A stretch of DNA of 64,000 nucleotides from Brevundimonas sp. AAP58 (GTDB taxonomy: Bacteria > Pseudomonadota > Alphaproteobacteria > Caulobacterales > Caulobacteraceae): positions 1-64,000 of the forward strand of contig NZ_LJHU01000018.1 of assembly GCF_001295975.1 (NCBI RefSeq), given 5' to 3'. How positions within the stretch are numbered: position 1 is the first letter of the stretch; each line of letters starts with the position of its first letter. Of the stretch, positions 25,722 through 32,993 are shown piece by piece. The translations under genes were made by a program, and so were the position numbers. The notes below the pieces were generated by a model. That model was not told the DNA's origin and searched no databases. It saw only the letters and a program-made list of their open reading frames with translations.

Positions 25722-26657
25722 ATGATCGAGATGGTGATCGACGCCCGCAGGAAGGACCTCGGCGGCTTCGAGGTCGGGCGCGTGCTGCCGTTCCATTCGC
25801 GCCGCATGATCGGGCCCTTCATCTTTCTGGATCACATGGGCCCGGCCGAGTTCGCGCCGGGTGCCGAGGCCATCAACGTCCGGCCCCACCCGCACATCGG
25901 CCTGTCGACCCTGTCCTATCTGTTCGAGGGCGAGATCCTGCACCGTGACAGTCTGGGCTACACCCAGCCGATCCGGCCCGGCGAGGTGAACTGGATGACC
26001 GCCGGCACGGGCATCGTCCACTCTGAACGCACCGATCCGCTGAGGAAGGCGCAAGGGGGCAAGCTGAACGGCATGCAGGCCTGGATCGCCCTGCCGACCG
26101 AGGCGGAAGACGCCGACCCCAGCTTCCAGCACATCGGCGAGGAAGGCCTGCCCCTCTATGAGAACGGCGGCCTGTTCGCGCGTCTCGTCGCCGGCGAAGC
26201 CTATGGTGCCAAGGCCGGGGTGCAGGTCTCCTCGCCCCTGTTCTATGTCCATTGGGAGCTCAAGGACGGCGTGCGCACGGCTCCGCCGCCGGGCAGGGGC
26301 GCGGGCGGCATGTCGGAGCGGGCGCTCTATGTCGCCACGGGCTCGGTCGAGATCGGCGACCGCACCTTCCACGAGGGCCAGCTGATCGTGCTGGAGCCGA
26401 CGGCCGAACCGACCGTACGGTCCATCGGCCCGTCGACGGTCATGGTTCTGGGCGGCGAACCGGTGGGCGAGCGGCACATCTGGTGGAACTTCGTCCATTC
26501 GTCGCGCGAACGCATCGAACAGGCCAAGCACGACTGGAAGGCGGGCCGCATGACCCTGCCGACCGAGGACGACCACGAGTTCATTCCCCTGCCCGAGGAC
26601 GCCGCCGTTACCACGCGATCCGACCCGATCAAGCCTTCGCCAGCAAACCCGACCTAG
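25722..26657 (+). CDS. Pirin-family protein
   Basis: 311 residues, two cupin domains. The N-terminal cupin carries the pirin metal set in RPHPHIGLSTLSYLFEGEILHRDSLG and MTAGTGIVHSE (His, His, His, Glu). The C-terminal pirin domain starts near YGAKAGVQVSSPLFYVHWEL. Bacterial pirins of this type can have quercetinase activity or bind metabolic enzymes such as pyruvate dehydrogenase E1. Here one lies 28 bases downstream of bkdR, so cotranscription is plausible. ATG 25722 follows GGAGG. Confidence 0.92.
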   Translation: MIEMVIDARRKDLGGFEVGRVLPFHSRRMIGPFIFLDHMGPAEFAPGAEAINVRPHPHIGLSTLSYLFEGEILHRDSLGYTQPIRPGEVNWMTAGTGIVHSERTDPLRKAQGGKLNGMQAWIALPTEAEDADPSFQHIGEEGLPLYENGGLFARLVAGEAYGAKAGVQVSSPLFYVHWELKDGVRTAPPPGRGAGGMSERALYVATGSVEIGDRTFHEGQLIVLEPTAEPTVRSIGPSTVMVLGGEPVGERHIWWNFVHSSRERIEQAKHDWKAGRMTLPTEDDHEFIPLPEDAAVTTRSDPIKPSPANPT

Positions 26658-26762
26658 CCGCGGGCCTTGCCGGCGCGCCCTGTCGCTTTACCGAGGACTG
26701 GCAGCCACGGCCGGAACGGTCGCGTCGGACCGGTTCTGCCAGCACGGTCATCAGGATGCTCT

Positions 26763-26788
26763 GGAAGGCCGCTTCGATGCGGCCTTCC
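26763..26788. terminator. GC hairpin between convergent genes
   Basis: Perfect ten-base stem GGAAGGCCGC / GCGGCCTTCC with a six-base loop. It lies between the convergent pirin and anion-transporter genes, consistent with a shared terminator, but there is no clear T-run. The rest of 26658-26870 shows no gene. Confidence 0.45.
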
Positions 26789-26870
26789 CCGGTCGTGCAT
26801 CTTCAAACGCCCCGAGGCGGGACGACAAGGCCACGCGTCCGTCATCGAACGCCATCGCCGAGACTGGGCG

Positions 26871-28391
26871 TCAGGGGGCCGGCTGGTCGAGCACCCCCTC
26901 CGCGAACAGGGTGTTCACAGCGAGGATCGCGACGACGCCCGCCACATTCAGCAAGAAGCCTTTCCACAGCATGGTTCGCAGCGATGGAAGGCCGGTCGCG
27001 AACGCGATAGCGTTGGCCGCCGTTGCGATCGGTAGCATGAATCCGAGGCTGGCGGTCAGGGTCACCGGGAAGACCAGGAGCAGGGGATTGATCCCAAGCG
27101 CCGCCGCGAGGGCGGCGACAATGGGGAGCATGGCCGTCAAGGTCGCGACATTCGACAACATTTCGGTCGCGATCAGGGTGATCAGGATCAGGGCGAGCAG
27201 GATGATCAACGGCTCAAGTCCCCGCAGGCCCTCCATCGCCTCACCGAGCCACGCCGACAGGCCGGTGCCGTCCATGGCTGCAGCAAGCGACAGCCCCCCG
27301 CCGAACAGGATGACGATGCCCCAGGGGATGCGTTCCGCGCTCGACCAGTCCAGCAGCCGGGGCCTTTGTGGATCGCCAGACGACAGGATGAACAGGGCCA
27401 GCGCCCCAACGATGGCGATGCCCATGTCGCTCAGCCGCTCCAGGCCGGGCAGTTTCACGAGTACGAGCTCGCGTAGCATCCAGGCCGACGCGACGGCGGC
27501 AAAGACCACCAGAACCCGCTTCTCGGCCACAGTGGCCGCACCCAGGGCTTCGCGCGCACGCTGCAACACGGCCCGCCCCCGGGCGGCGTCGTCAGCGCTG
27601 GCGGTCAGCAATCCGCGGGTCACGATGAACCACAGGATCGGGAGCATAACCACGACCACCGGAACGCCGAGCATCATCCACTGAACAAAAGACAGGTCGA
27701 CCCCCCGTTCGTTCAGGAAACCCATGGCGATGACGTTGGTGGGAGACCCCACCGGCGTGCCCATGCCGCCGATCGAGGCCGCATAGGCCACACCGAGCAC
27801 GAGCGCGACGCCAAGACGGGGATCGCGATGACCATTGTCAGCCATGGCTCGGGCGACGGCGACGGCGATCGGCGTCAGCATCAGGGCCGTGGCCGTGTTG
27901 GAAATCCATAGGGACAACAGCCCCGCCGCGAGGATGAACCCTGCGACAAGGGCCATGGGATGCCCGCCTACCGCCCCGGCGACCGTGAGAGCGATCCGGG
28001 CATGCAGACCCCAGCGCTCGATGGCGGCGGCCAGCATGAAGCCCCCGATGAAGAGAAACAGGATCGGGTCGGCATAGGGTCGGGCTGCCTCGGCAGCGGT
28101 GGCCGCGCCGGTGAGCGGAAGCGCGATCAGCGGGACCAGGGCCGTGGCGGCGATGGGGACCGCCTCGCTCACCCACCAGACGAGCATGAGGGCCATGATC
28201 GACACGACCCACCAGGCTTCGGCCGACAGGCCCCCGGGCGCACCGACCAGCTGCAGGCAGATCGCGATCGCCGGGCCCAGAACAAGGCCCAGCTTGCGCC
28301 CGGCGGGTCCCGCTCCGCCGCCCTCGGCCGGCGGGCCTTCGATCTCCGCACCCGGGACAGCCTTGACGCCGCCCGTTCCAGCCCCGGACAT
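26871..28391 (-). CDS. DASS/SLC13-family anion symporter
   Basis: 506 residues, about 11 transmembrane helices. The two DASS signature regions are present: WISNTATALMLTPIAVAVA (SNT motif, first half) and GTPVGSPTNVIAMGF, with the inverted-repeat counterpart TEMLSNVATLTAMLPI (SNV) and ATAANAIAFATGLPS in the second half. The family transports di- and tricarboxylates or sulfate with Na+. Start at ATG 28391 with GGGAGG upstream; the longer frame to 28478 has no such support. Substrate not predictable. Confidence 0.9.
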   Translation of the reverse strand: MSGAGTGGVKAVPGAEIEGPPAEGGGAGPAGRKLGLVLGPAIAICLQLVGAPGGLSAEAWWVVSIMALMLVWWVSEAVPIAATALVPLIALPLTGAATAAEAARPYADPILFLFIGGFMLAAAIERWGLHARIALTVAGAVGGHPMALVAGFILAAGLLSLWISNTATALMLTPIAVAVARAMADNGHRDPRLGVALVLGVAYAASIGGMGTPVGSPTNVIAMGFLNERGVDLSFVQWMMLGVPVVVVMLPILWFIVTRGLLTASADDAARGRAVLQRAREALGAATVAEKRVLVVFAAVASAWMLRELVLVKLPGLERLSDMGIAIVGALALFILSSGDPQRPRLLDWSSAERIPWGIVILFGGGLSLAAAMDGTGLSAWLGEAMEGLRGLEPLIILLALILITLIATEMLSNVATLTAMLPIVAALAAALGINPLLLVFPVTLTASLGFMLPIATAANAIAFATGLPSLRTMLWKGFLLNVAGVVAILAVNTLFAEGVLDQPAP

Positions 28392-28544
28392 CAGCAAGCC
28401 TCCCAGGTTCGCCACCACACCCGTGCGATGACCGATGCCATCCGCCACCAGGGTCCTTAGAGCCCGTCGCCAAGCCACACAATCGCGGCGACATGGCTCG
28501 CCAGAGGGACCGGACGGCGCGGGCCGCCGGGCGCACCCAGAGCC

Positions 28545-29609
28545 TTATCCGTCTTTTCCGGTGTCCTGCGTCTTCAACCAGGAGTAGGCCATGGCTCCAC
28601 CGATCAGGGCGAGGGTGGCGATCAGGGACCACTGAGGCTCGAGGTAGGGCACGAGGGCTTCGCCCGTGATGTCCTTCCAACCCTTGTAGAGCCCAAAGTT
28701 CCAGATGATCTTCACCCCGATCAGCACGAGCACCATCGACAGGCCGTACTTCAGGTATTTGAACCGGGCCACAGCCTCGGCGAGCATGAAATACATCGAT
28801 CTCAGGCCCAGGATCGCGAAGATGTTGGACGTGTAGACGATGAAGGGGTCCTTGGTGACGGCGAAGATCGCAGGGACGGAGTCCACCGCGAAGATGACGT
28901 CCACGACCTCAACCATGATCAGGGTGAGGAACAGGGGGGTTGCGAACAGGATCAGCCGGCCGGACCCCTTCGGATCCGGTCTCCTGACGAAGAAGTTGTG
29001 GTTCTCGATCGTGTCGGTGATCCGCAGCCGCCTTCTGAGGAACTTCAGGACGGGGTTCTGGTTCAGGTCCATCTCGTGGTCGGCGCCGAAAATCATCTTC
29101 CAGCCCGTGAAGATCAGGAAGGCGGCGAAGATGAACAGAACCCAGGTAAACTCGTTGACGATCGCCGCTCCGAGCGAGATGAAGATACCCCTGAAAACAA
29201 TCGCGCCCATGATGCCCCAGAAAAGCACCCTGTGCTGGTACTCTCTCGGAACCGCAAAGAAGGTGAAGATCATCCCGATGACAAAAATATTGTCAAACGC
29301 GAGGGCGGTTTCCAGAAGGTAGCCAGTAAAGTACTGCAGAAGCGCTTGCTGGTTCAGGTTTTCAGGACTGATATAGTAGGTGGGATCGGGCTCGTAGACG
29401 AAGTAGATATAGGCCCCGAACGCGATCGCGAGCGAGGCAAAGCACGCCCACATCGCGGCGGACTTCCTCGCCGATACGATGCCGTCCTTGTTGTTGACGA
29501 CCCCCAGATCGAGCCACAGCAGCAGGCCGATGAACGCCAGGAAGGCGATCCAGAGCCAAATGGGCTGCCCTGCATAGGTCGCAGCCAGAAACGGAAGGGA
29601 TTCCAGCAT
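28545..29609 (-). CDS. TerC/Alx-family integral membrane protein
   Basis: 354 residues, about nine transmembrane helices. TerC hallmarks: FDNIFVIGMIFTFFAVPREYQHRVLFWGIMGAIVFR in the first half and VEVVDVIFAVDSVPAIFAVTKDPFIVYTSNIFAILGLRSMYF in the second, each with conserved acidic residues within membrane helices. Alx/TerC proteins export Mn2+ or other metals and respond to alkaline pH or tellurite. ATG 29609 gives the usual N-terminus; the longer frame to 29672 is unlikely. I looked for a yybP-ykoY Mn riboswitch upstream and did not see one. Confidence 0.93.
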   Translation of the reverse strand: MLESLPFLAATYAGQPIWLWIAFLAFIGLLLWLDLGVVNNKDGIVSARKSAAMWACFASLAIAFGAYIYFVYEPDPTYYISPENLNQQALLQYFTGYLLETALAFDNIFVIGMIFTFFAVPREYQHRVLFWGIMGAIVFRGIFISLGAAIVNEFTWVLFIFAAFLIFTGWKMIFGADHEMDLNQNPVLKFLRRRLRITDTIENHNFFVRRPDPKGSGRLILFATPLFLTLIMVEVVDVIFAVDSVPAIFAVTKDPFIVYTSNIFAILGLRSMYFMLAEAVARFKYLKYGLSMVLVLIGVKIIWNFGLYKGWKDITGEALVPYLEPQWSLIATLALIGGAMAYSWLKTQDTGKDG

Positions 29610-29721
29610 CCCGCACCCCCGAGCAATGTGAGATGGCGCTGCGTGGCACCAATCCATACGGCGATCCGACATCGCAGCCGACGCCTCGGCTGCCAGAGGG
29701 GCCCGGACCTTTGGAGCGCGG

Positions 29722-29751
29722 TCTAATGGCCACTATAGCCGCGACAGTCAA
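29722..29751 (-). promoter_or_regulatory. Candidate promoter for the TerC gene
   Basis: On the minus strand, TTGACT (29746-29751), 18 bases, then ATTAGA (29722-29727). It is about 112 bases upstream of the ATG. The rest of the 281-base gap to the next gene (29610-29890) shows no ORF or repeat. Confidence 0.4.
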
Positions 29752-29890
29752 CTGCCGCGCCACGCTCTGGACCGATCAACGGCGAAGCATGATCGCGCAG
29801 GTCAAACGCAGTCCTGGACCAGGTCTGGTATGACCATTTAGCGCCCGGAGCGGTCATCGGATAGGCCTCCAACTTCGGACCTTGGCACGC

Positions 29891-30664
29891 TCACATCGCC
29901 ATCATCTCGCGACCTCCGCCGACCTCCATCGCCACCATCCAGACCGCCATGGCGATCATCATCAGGTTCTCGGTCAGGGACAGGAAGCCCAACGGCACAT
30001 TGCTGTCGCCGCCGACGCAGGCGCACTTGAGTTCGCGCTTGTCGATGTAGACGGCCTTGAACACCGAGGCCGCGCCGATGCCGCCGATGAACAGGGCGAT
30101 CGGGACCGATAGCCAGGTCAGGACCCCCGCCAGCATCAGGGCGCCCGCCCCGAACTCGGCGAAAGGATAAATCTTCCCGTAAGGCACCCACCGCTTGGCC
30201 AGGAGGTCGTAGTTCAGGAACATGGTCGAGAAGCTCTCGACGTTCTGCAGCTTGAGCATGGCCAGCGCCATCATCGACAGGGCGATGAACCATTCGCCCG
30301 CCTGAACCGTCAGGGGCGTGCCGTGGACCGTCAGGCTCAGCATCGCCGCCATCACGGCCGTGGTCAGGAACACGACGAGGACCGGAGTATAGGTCAGGGC
30401 CTTGGGGTCGCGGACCTTCAGGCCGAGGAAACGGCGCAGGTCGTCGTGGCCGCCGATGCGCTGGCCATCGATGAAGGCCTGGGGCGTGGTGGTCACGCCG
30501 TGCTCGGCCTTGAAGGCGTCCACCGCCTCACGCGTGGTCAGCCAGCGGTCGTCGACGACATAGCCCCGGCTCTTCAGCAGATGCCGGGCCTTCAGCCCCC
30601 AGGGACAGGTGTGGCCGGGCATGACCATTCGATACAGGACGGCGGTTCGGGACGGGTTGGACAT
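29891..30664 (-). CDS. Glutaredoxin-MauE fusion, membrane redox protein
   Basis: 257 residues. Residues about 6-85 are a glutaredoxin fold: VLYRMVMPGHTCPWGLKARHLL with a monothiol CPWG active site, TTTPQAFIDGQRIGGHDDLRRFL with the cis-proline and GG-DD glutathione-binding segment. Residues about 92-250 are four transmembrane helices of MauE/DoxX-like type, including a C-x-C (ELKCACVGG). Such fusions accompany mercury and copper resistance genes. Its start faces a MerR-type operator (30708-30729), so it is likely metal-induced. A truncated paralogue of the glutaredoxin part lies at 31339-31638. Confidence 0.88.
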   Translation of the reverse strand: MSNPSRTAVLYRMVMPGHTCPWGLKARHLLKSRGYVVDDRWLTTREAVDAFKAEHGVTTTPQAFIDGQRIGGHDDLRRFLGLKVRDPKALTYTPVLVVFLTTAVMAAMLSLTVHGTPLTVQAGEWFIALSMMALAMLKLQNVESFSTMFLNYDLLAKRWVPYGKIYPFAEFGAGALMLAGVLTWLSVPIALFIGGIGAASVFKAVYIDKRELKCACVGGDSNVPLGFLSLTENLMMIAMAVWMVAMEVGGGREMMAM

Positions 30665-30697
30665 GGTGCACTCCTTGGTTTGGCAATCCAGGCGGCG

Positions 30698-30729
30698 AAC
30701 CTAGGTTCCGTACTCAGGTACGGAGTCAA
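30698..30729 (-). promoter_or_regulatory. MerR-type operator/promoter of the glutaredoxin-MauE gene
   Basis: On the minus strand: -35 TTGACT (30724-30729), dyad CCGTAC-CTGA-GTACGG (30708-30723), -10 about TAGGTT (30698-30703), an over-long 19-20 base spacer. This layout and sequence are very close to the mer operator of Tn501/Tn21-type transposons, where MerR-family activators untwist a long spacer. Confidence 0.8.
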
Positions 30730-30731
30730 TC

Positions 30732-30779
30732 ATGAAGGTTCGAACGATTCCGGGCCTGGCGCCGGAGGCGGCGTGGGGA
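30732..30779 (+). pseudogene. merR 5' remnant
   Basis: Starting at ATG 30732, about 48 bases match the first codons of the intact regulator at 31706 (MKVRTI.GLA...), then the similarity stops. The remnant keeps the same 67-base spacing to the glutaredoxin start as the intact copy does. Confidence 0.75.
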
Positions 30780-30904
30780 GAGCAGTCACCGTCATGGCGA
30801 TGGCGCCACCAGAGGAGAGTCCTGGCTCGCCGGACGCCCGACCTTCAGACCGAATGTCAGGTTTGAGCGTCGACGCGACTGCCGTGGCTATCGACAAGAG
30901 GCCG

Positions 30905-31318
30905 TCAGACTGAGGCTTCCTGGACGCAAGTCCGGATTCGGGAAGCGCGGTCATCAGCCGACAGCCGCTCGGCCCATTGACGTCGTTCAGTTGATCGGCC
31001 GATTTCATCGTCGAACGGCGAGCTCCGCTGGCTCGCCTGAAACATCCATTCGCTGAGCGCCCGGAGGCCGACAACATCGAGATCGGCCCCTTGTCGCTGG
31101 GATAGGCCCCTCTCTGCGGCGAGCACGCCGACACAGGCAGCCGCGAAACCAGCGGAGCCGTCGTCCTTGAGCACCGGATCAACGACAGGCACGGACGCGC
31201 AACCCAGCAGCGCCGTCGCGGCGGCGATAAGGGTCAGGACAGCGGAGGTTCCTTGTAAGGTAGGGGCTGGCGAAGTGGTCGCCTCGGCAGGACCAGACGG
31301 GTCGGCACGGTGTGTCAT
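30905..31318 (-). CDS. Hypothetical lipoprotein between the two module copies
   Basis: 137 residues from ATG 31318. The N-terminus is long for a lipoprotein signal (about 30 residues before the hydrophobic run), then LTLIAAATALLGCASVPVVDP with lipobox LLGC. If the lipoprotein is real, the actual start may be further in. The mature part is helical and charged (GLRALSEWMFQAS, RQWAERLSADDRASRIRTCVQEA) with no recognised domain. It sits between two copies of the grx/merR junction, so it probably arrived with the rearrangement. An overlapping frame on the same strand (30730-31182) is not supported. Confidence 0.5.
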   Translation of the reverse strand: MTHRADPSGPAEATTSPAPTLQGTSAVLTLIAAATALLGCASVPVVDPVLKDDGSAGFAAACVGVLAAERGLSQRQGADLDVVGLRALSEWMFQASQRSSPFDDEIGRSTERRQWAERLSADDRASRIRTCVQEASV

Positions 31319-31338
31319 GGTGAAGATCGGCGCTCCGA

Positions 31339-31638
31339 CTAGTACGACCACCTCATGGGCGTGTAGGTCAGAGACTCGGGCTCGCGCACCTTGAGGCCCA
31401 GATAGCGGCGCAGGTCGTCGTAGCCCCCGATACGGACGCCGTCGATGAAAATCTGAGGTAGCGACTTCCCCCCTCGCTCAGCCTTGAAGGCCTCGACGGC
31501 GTCTCGTGTGGTCAGGCCGCGATCATCGATCGCGTACCCTCGCCCCTTGAGCAGATAACGCGCTCTCAATCCCCAGGGACAGATCTGGCCGGGCATGACC
31601 ATCCGATAAAGGACGGCGGTTCGGGAGAGGTTGGACAC
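31339..31638 (-). pseudogene. Truncated glutaredoxin paralogue (MauE part lost)
   Basis: 99 residues from GTG 31638. The sequence follows the glutaredoxin domain of the 29891-30664 gene (CPWGLRARYLLKGRGY, FIDGVRIGGYDDLRRYLGLKV) with about three quarters of positions identical by hand count. It then ends abruptly after LTYTP, exactly where the first MauE helix should begin. It still faces an intact MerR-type operator, so a soluble glutaredoxin-like product may be made. Either a decayed copy or a shortened functional gene. Confidence 0.7.
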
Positions 31639-31671
31639 GATGCGCTCCGCAGCTTGCAATCCGGAGCGGCA

Positions 31672-31703
31672 AGCCTAGGTTCCGTACTGAGGTACGGAGT
31701 CAA
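31672..31703 (-). promoter_or_regulatory. MerR-type operator/promoter, second copy
   Basis: On the minus strand: -35 TTGACT (31698-31703), dyad CCGTAC-CTCA-GTACGG (31682-31697), -10 about TAGGCT (31672-31677). It is nearly identical to the copy at 30.7 kb and overlaps the translation start region of the divergent merR gene, so the regulator likely also controls itself. Confidence 0.8.
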
Positions 31704-31705
31704 TC

Positions 31706-32119
31706 ATGAAGGTTCGAACGATCGCGGGCCTGGCCCGCGAAGGCGGCGTGGGCGTCGAAACCATCCGCTTCTATCAGCGGCGCGGCCTGATGCCGAAGCC
31801 CGAACGGTGGTCCTCCAGCGGCGTGGGCGAGGGCATCCGGCGCTATGGCGACGAGGATGTGCGGCGCCTCAAGTTCATCCGCTCGGCCCAGACGGCGGGC
31901 TTCACCCTGGAGCAGATCCGGGAGCTGCTCTCGCTGGACGCCGGCGAGGATCGCGAGCGGGCCCGCGCGCTCGCGGCCGAACGCCTCGAGGCGCTGGACA
32001 GGACCATCGCCGATCTGGAGCAGGCGCGGGCGGGCTTAAGGCGGCTGGCCGGAGCCTGCGCGTCGAAGGACACCGGGCCATGCCCGATCATCGCCGCCTT
32101 CCAGGGCGAGGCCGCCTGA
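31706..32119 (+). CDS. MerR-family metal-responsive regulator
   Basis: 137 residues. Winged HTH GLAREGGVGVETIRFYQRRGLMPKP and IRRYGDEDVRRLKFIRSAQTAGFTLEQI, then a long dimerisation helix and a metal loop GACASKDTGPCPIIAAF. The two loop cysteines are eight residues apart (C-x7-C), as in the Cu(I) sensor CueR. The middle cysteine that MerR needs for Hg(II), expected near GEDRERARAL, is absent. Its operator nonetheless looks like the mer operator. Copper genes around it and a similar operator before copA favour copper or another soft monovalent ion. GGAG lies upstream of ATG 31706. Confidence 0.9.
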   Translation: MKVRTIAGLAREGGVGVETIRFYQRRGLMPKPERWSSSGVGEGIRRYGDEDVRRLKFIRSAQTAGFTLEQIRELLSLDAGEDRERARALAAERLEALDRTIADLEQARAGLRRLAGACASKDTGPCPIIAAFQGEAA

Positions 32120-32122
32120 GGC

Positions 32123-32578
32123 TCAGGCCCCGTTGTGGCGCCCGAAGACGGTGGCTTCTCCAGCTCGGTTGATCAGCAGGGTGACATAGGGCTGGCGACC
32201 CGCCGCCTCCATGCCCGGCGATCCGGCGGGCATCCCGGGCGCGGCCAGGGCCACCGCCGCTGGCCGCTCGCGCAGCAGGCGCTCCACATCGGCGGCGGGC
32301 ACATGGCCCTCGATGGCGTAGGCACCGACCACGGCGGTGTGGCACCCGGCATAGCGATCCGGCACGCCGTACCGTGCGCGGATCGGGGCCAGATCCTCGC
32401 GCTCGACCACCTCGACCGTCCAGCCGGCCGCGCGCATGTGCGCCACCCAGCCGTCGCAGCAGCCGCACCAGGGCGTCTTGTAGGCCGTCATCCGCCGGTC
32501 CTGCGCCGGGACAGGCCCTGCTGCGGTCGCTGCGACCGCCCCCGCCAGAAGGGCGCGCCGGGTCTGGGCGCGGATCAT
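32123..32578 (-). CDS. DUF411 metal-binding exported protein
   Basis: 151 residues. Tat-like signal RAQTRRALLAGAVAATAAGPVPA. The DUF411 domain begins MTAYKTPWCGCCDGWVAHMRAAGWTVEVV, whose CGCC cluster is the likely metal ligand, and continues with GCHTAVVGAYAIEGHVPAADVERLL. DUF411 proteins are regular members of copper and silver resistance clusters. It is the last gene of the copA operon: ATG 32578 overlaps the stop of the CopC-like gene (TGATG). It converges on merR with a 3-base gap. Confidence 0.9.
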   Translation of the reverse strand: MIRAQTRRALLAGAVAATAAGPVPAQDRRMTAYKTPWCGCCDGWVAHMRAAGWTVEVVEREDLAPIRARYGVPDRYAGCHTAVVGAYAIEGHVPAADVERLLRERPAAVALAAPGMPAGSPGMEAAGRQPYVTLLINRAGEATVFGRHNGA

Positions 32579-32982
32579 CAATGCACCATGAAGCGGACGG
32601 TGCCCGTCATGGCGTGGCCGTCCCCGCCCTCGGCGGTCCAGTTCAGAACGTAGTTCCCGGGCCGAAGCGTCGGTAGCTCGGCCGAGACTCGCGTGGTCGC
32701 AGCGGCGGCGGCGACCGGGACCGACACGGCCGAGCCGCCCTCGGCCTGAACCGTGACGGCTTTCAGCGTCATGGCGTGCGGGAAGGTCGCGGTGAACCAG
32801 TCGGGCGGGCCGTCGGTCATGGCCCCGTCAGCCGGGCTGGTGACGACGCTATGCGCGGCGTGGTCGCCGGATGCGGCCTGGCCATGGCCCGCATGCGCCC
32901 CATGGCCGGTGTGGGCGTCCTGTGCGGGGGCGGGCGCGGCGACGAACAGGCCGGCGGCGACAAGGGGAAGAAGGGTGCGCAT
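32578..32982 (-). CDS. CopC-like periplasmic copper protein
   Basis: 134 residues. Signal peptide MRTLLPLVAAGLFVAAPAPAQ, then a His/Gly-rich stretch (HTGHGAHAGHGQ, about 23-45), then a CopC-type beta barrel: SPADGAMTDGPPDWFTATFPHAM, LRPGNYVLNWTAEGGDGHAMTGTVRFMVH. The histidine-rich insert replaces the N-terminal Cu(II) histidine of canonical CopC and probably binds copper itself. Third gene of the copA operon, 11 bases after copB. A second, canonical CopC is encoded at 37373-37732. Confidence 0.88.
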   Translation of the reverse strand: MRTLLPLVAAGLFVAAPAPAQDAHTGHGAHAGHGQAASGDHAAHSVVTSPADGAMTDGPPDWFTATFPHAMTLKAVTVQAEGGSAVSVPVAAAAATTRVSAELPTLRPGNYVLNWTAEGGDGHAMTGTVRFMVH

Positions 32983-32993
32983 CTCGATACTCC

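Noticed and set aside
29610-29760. yybP-ykoY manganese riboswitch before the TerC gene
   Set aside because: The conserved GGGGAGUAG-type start and the paired core were not found on the minus strand.
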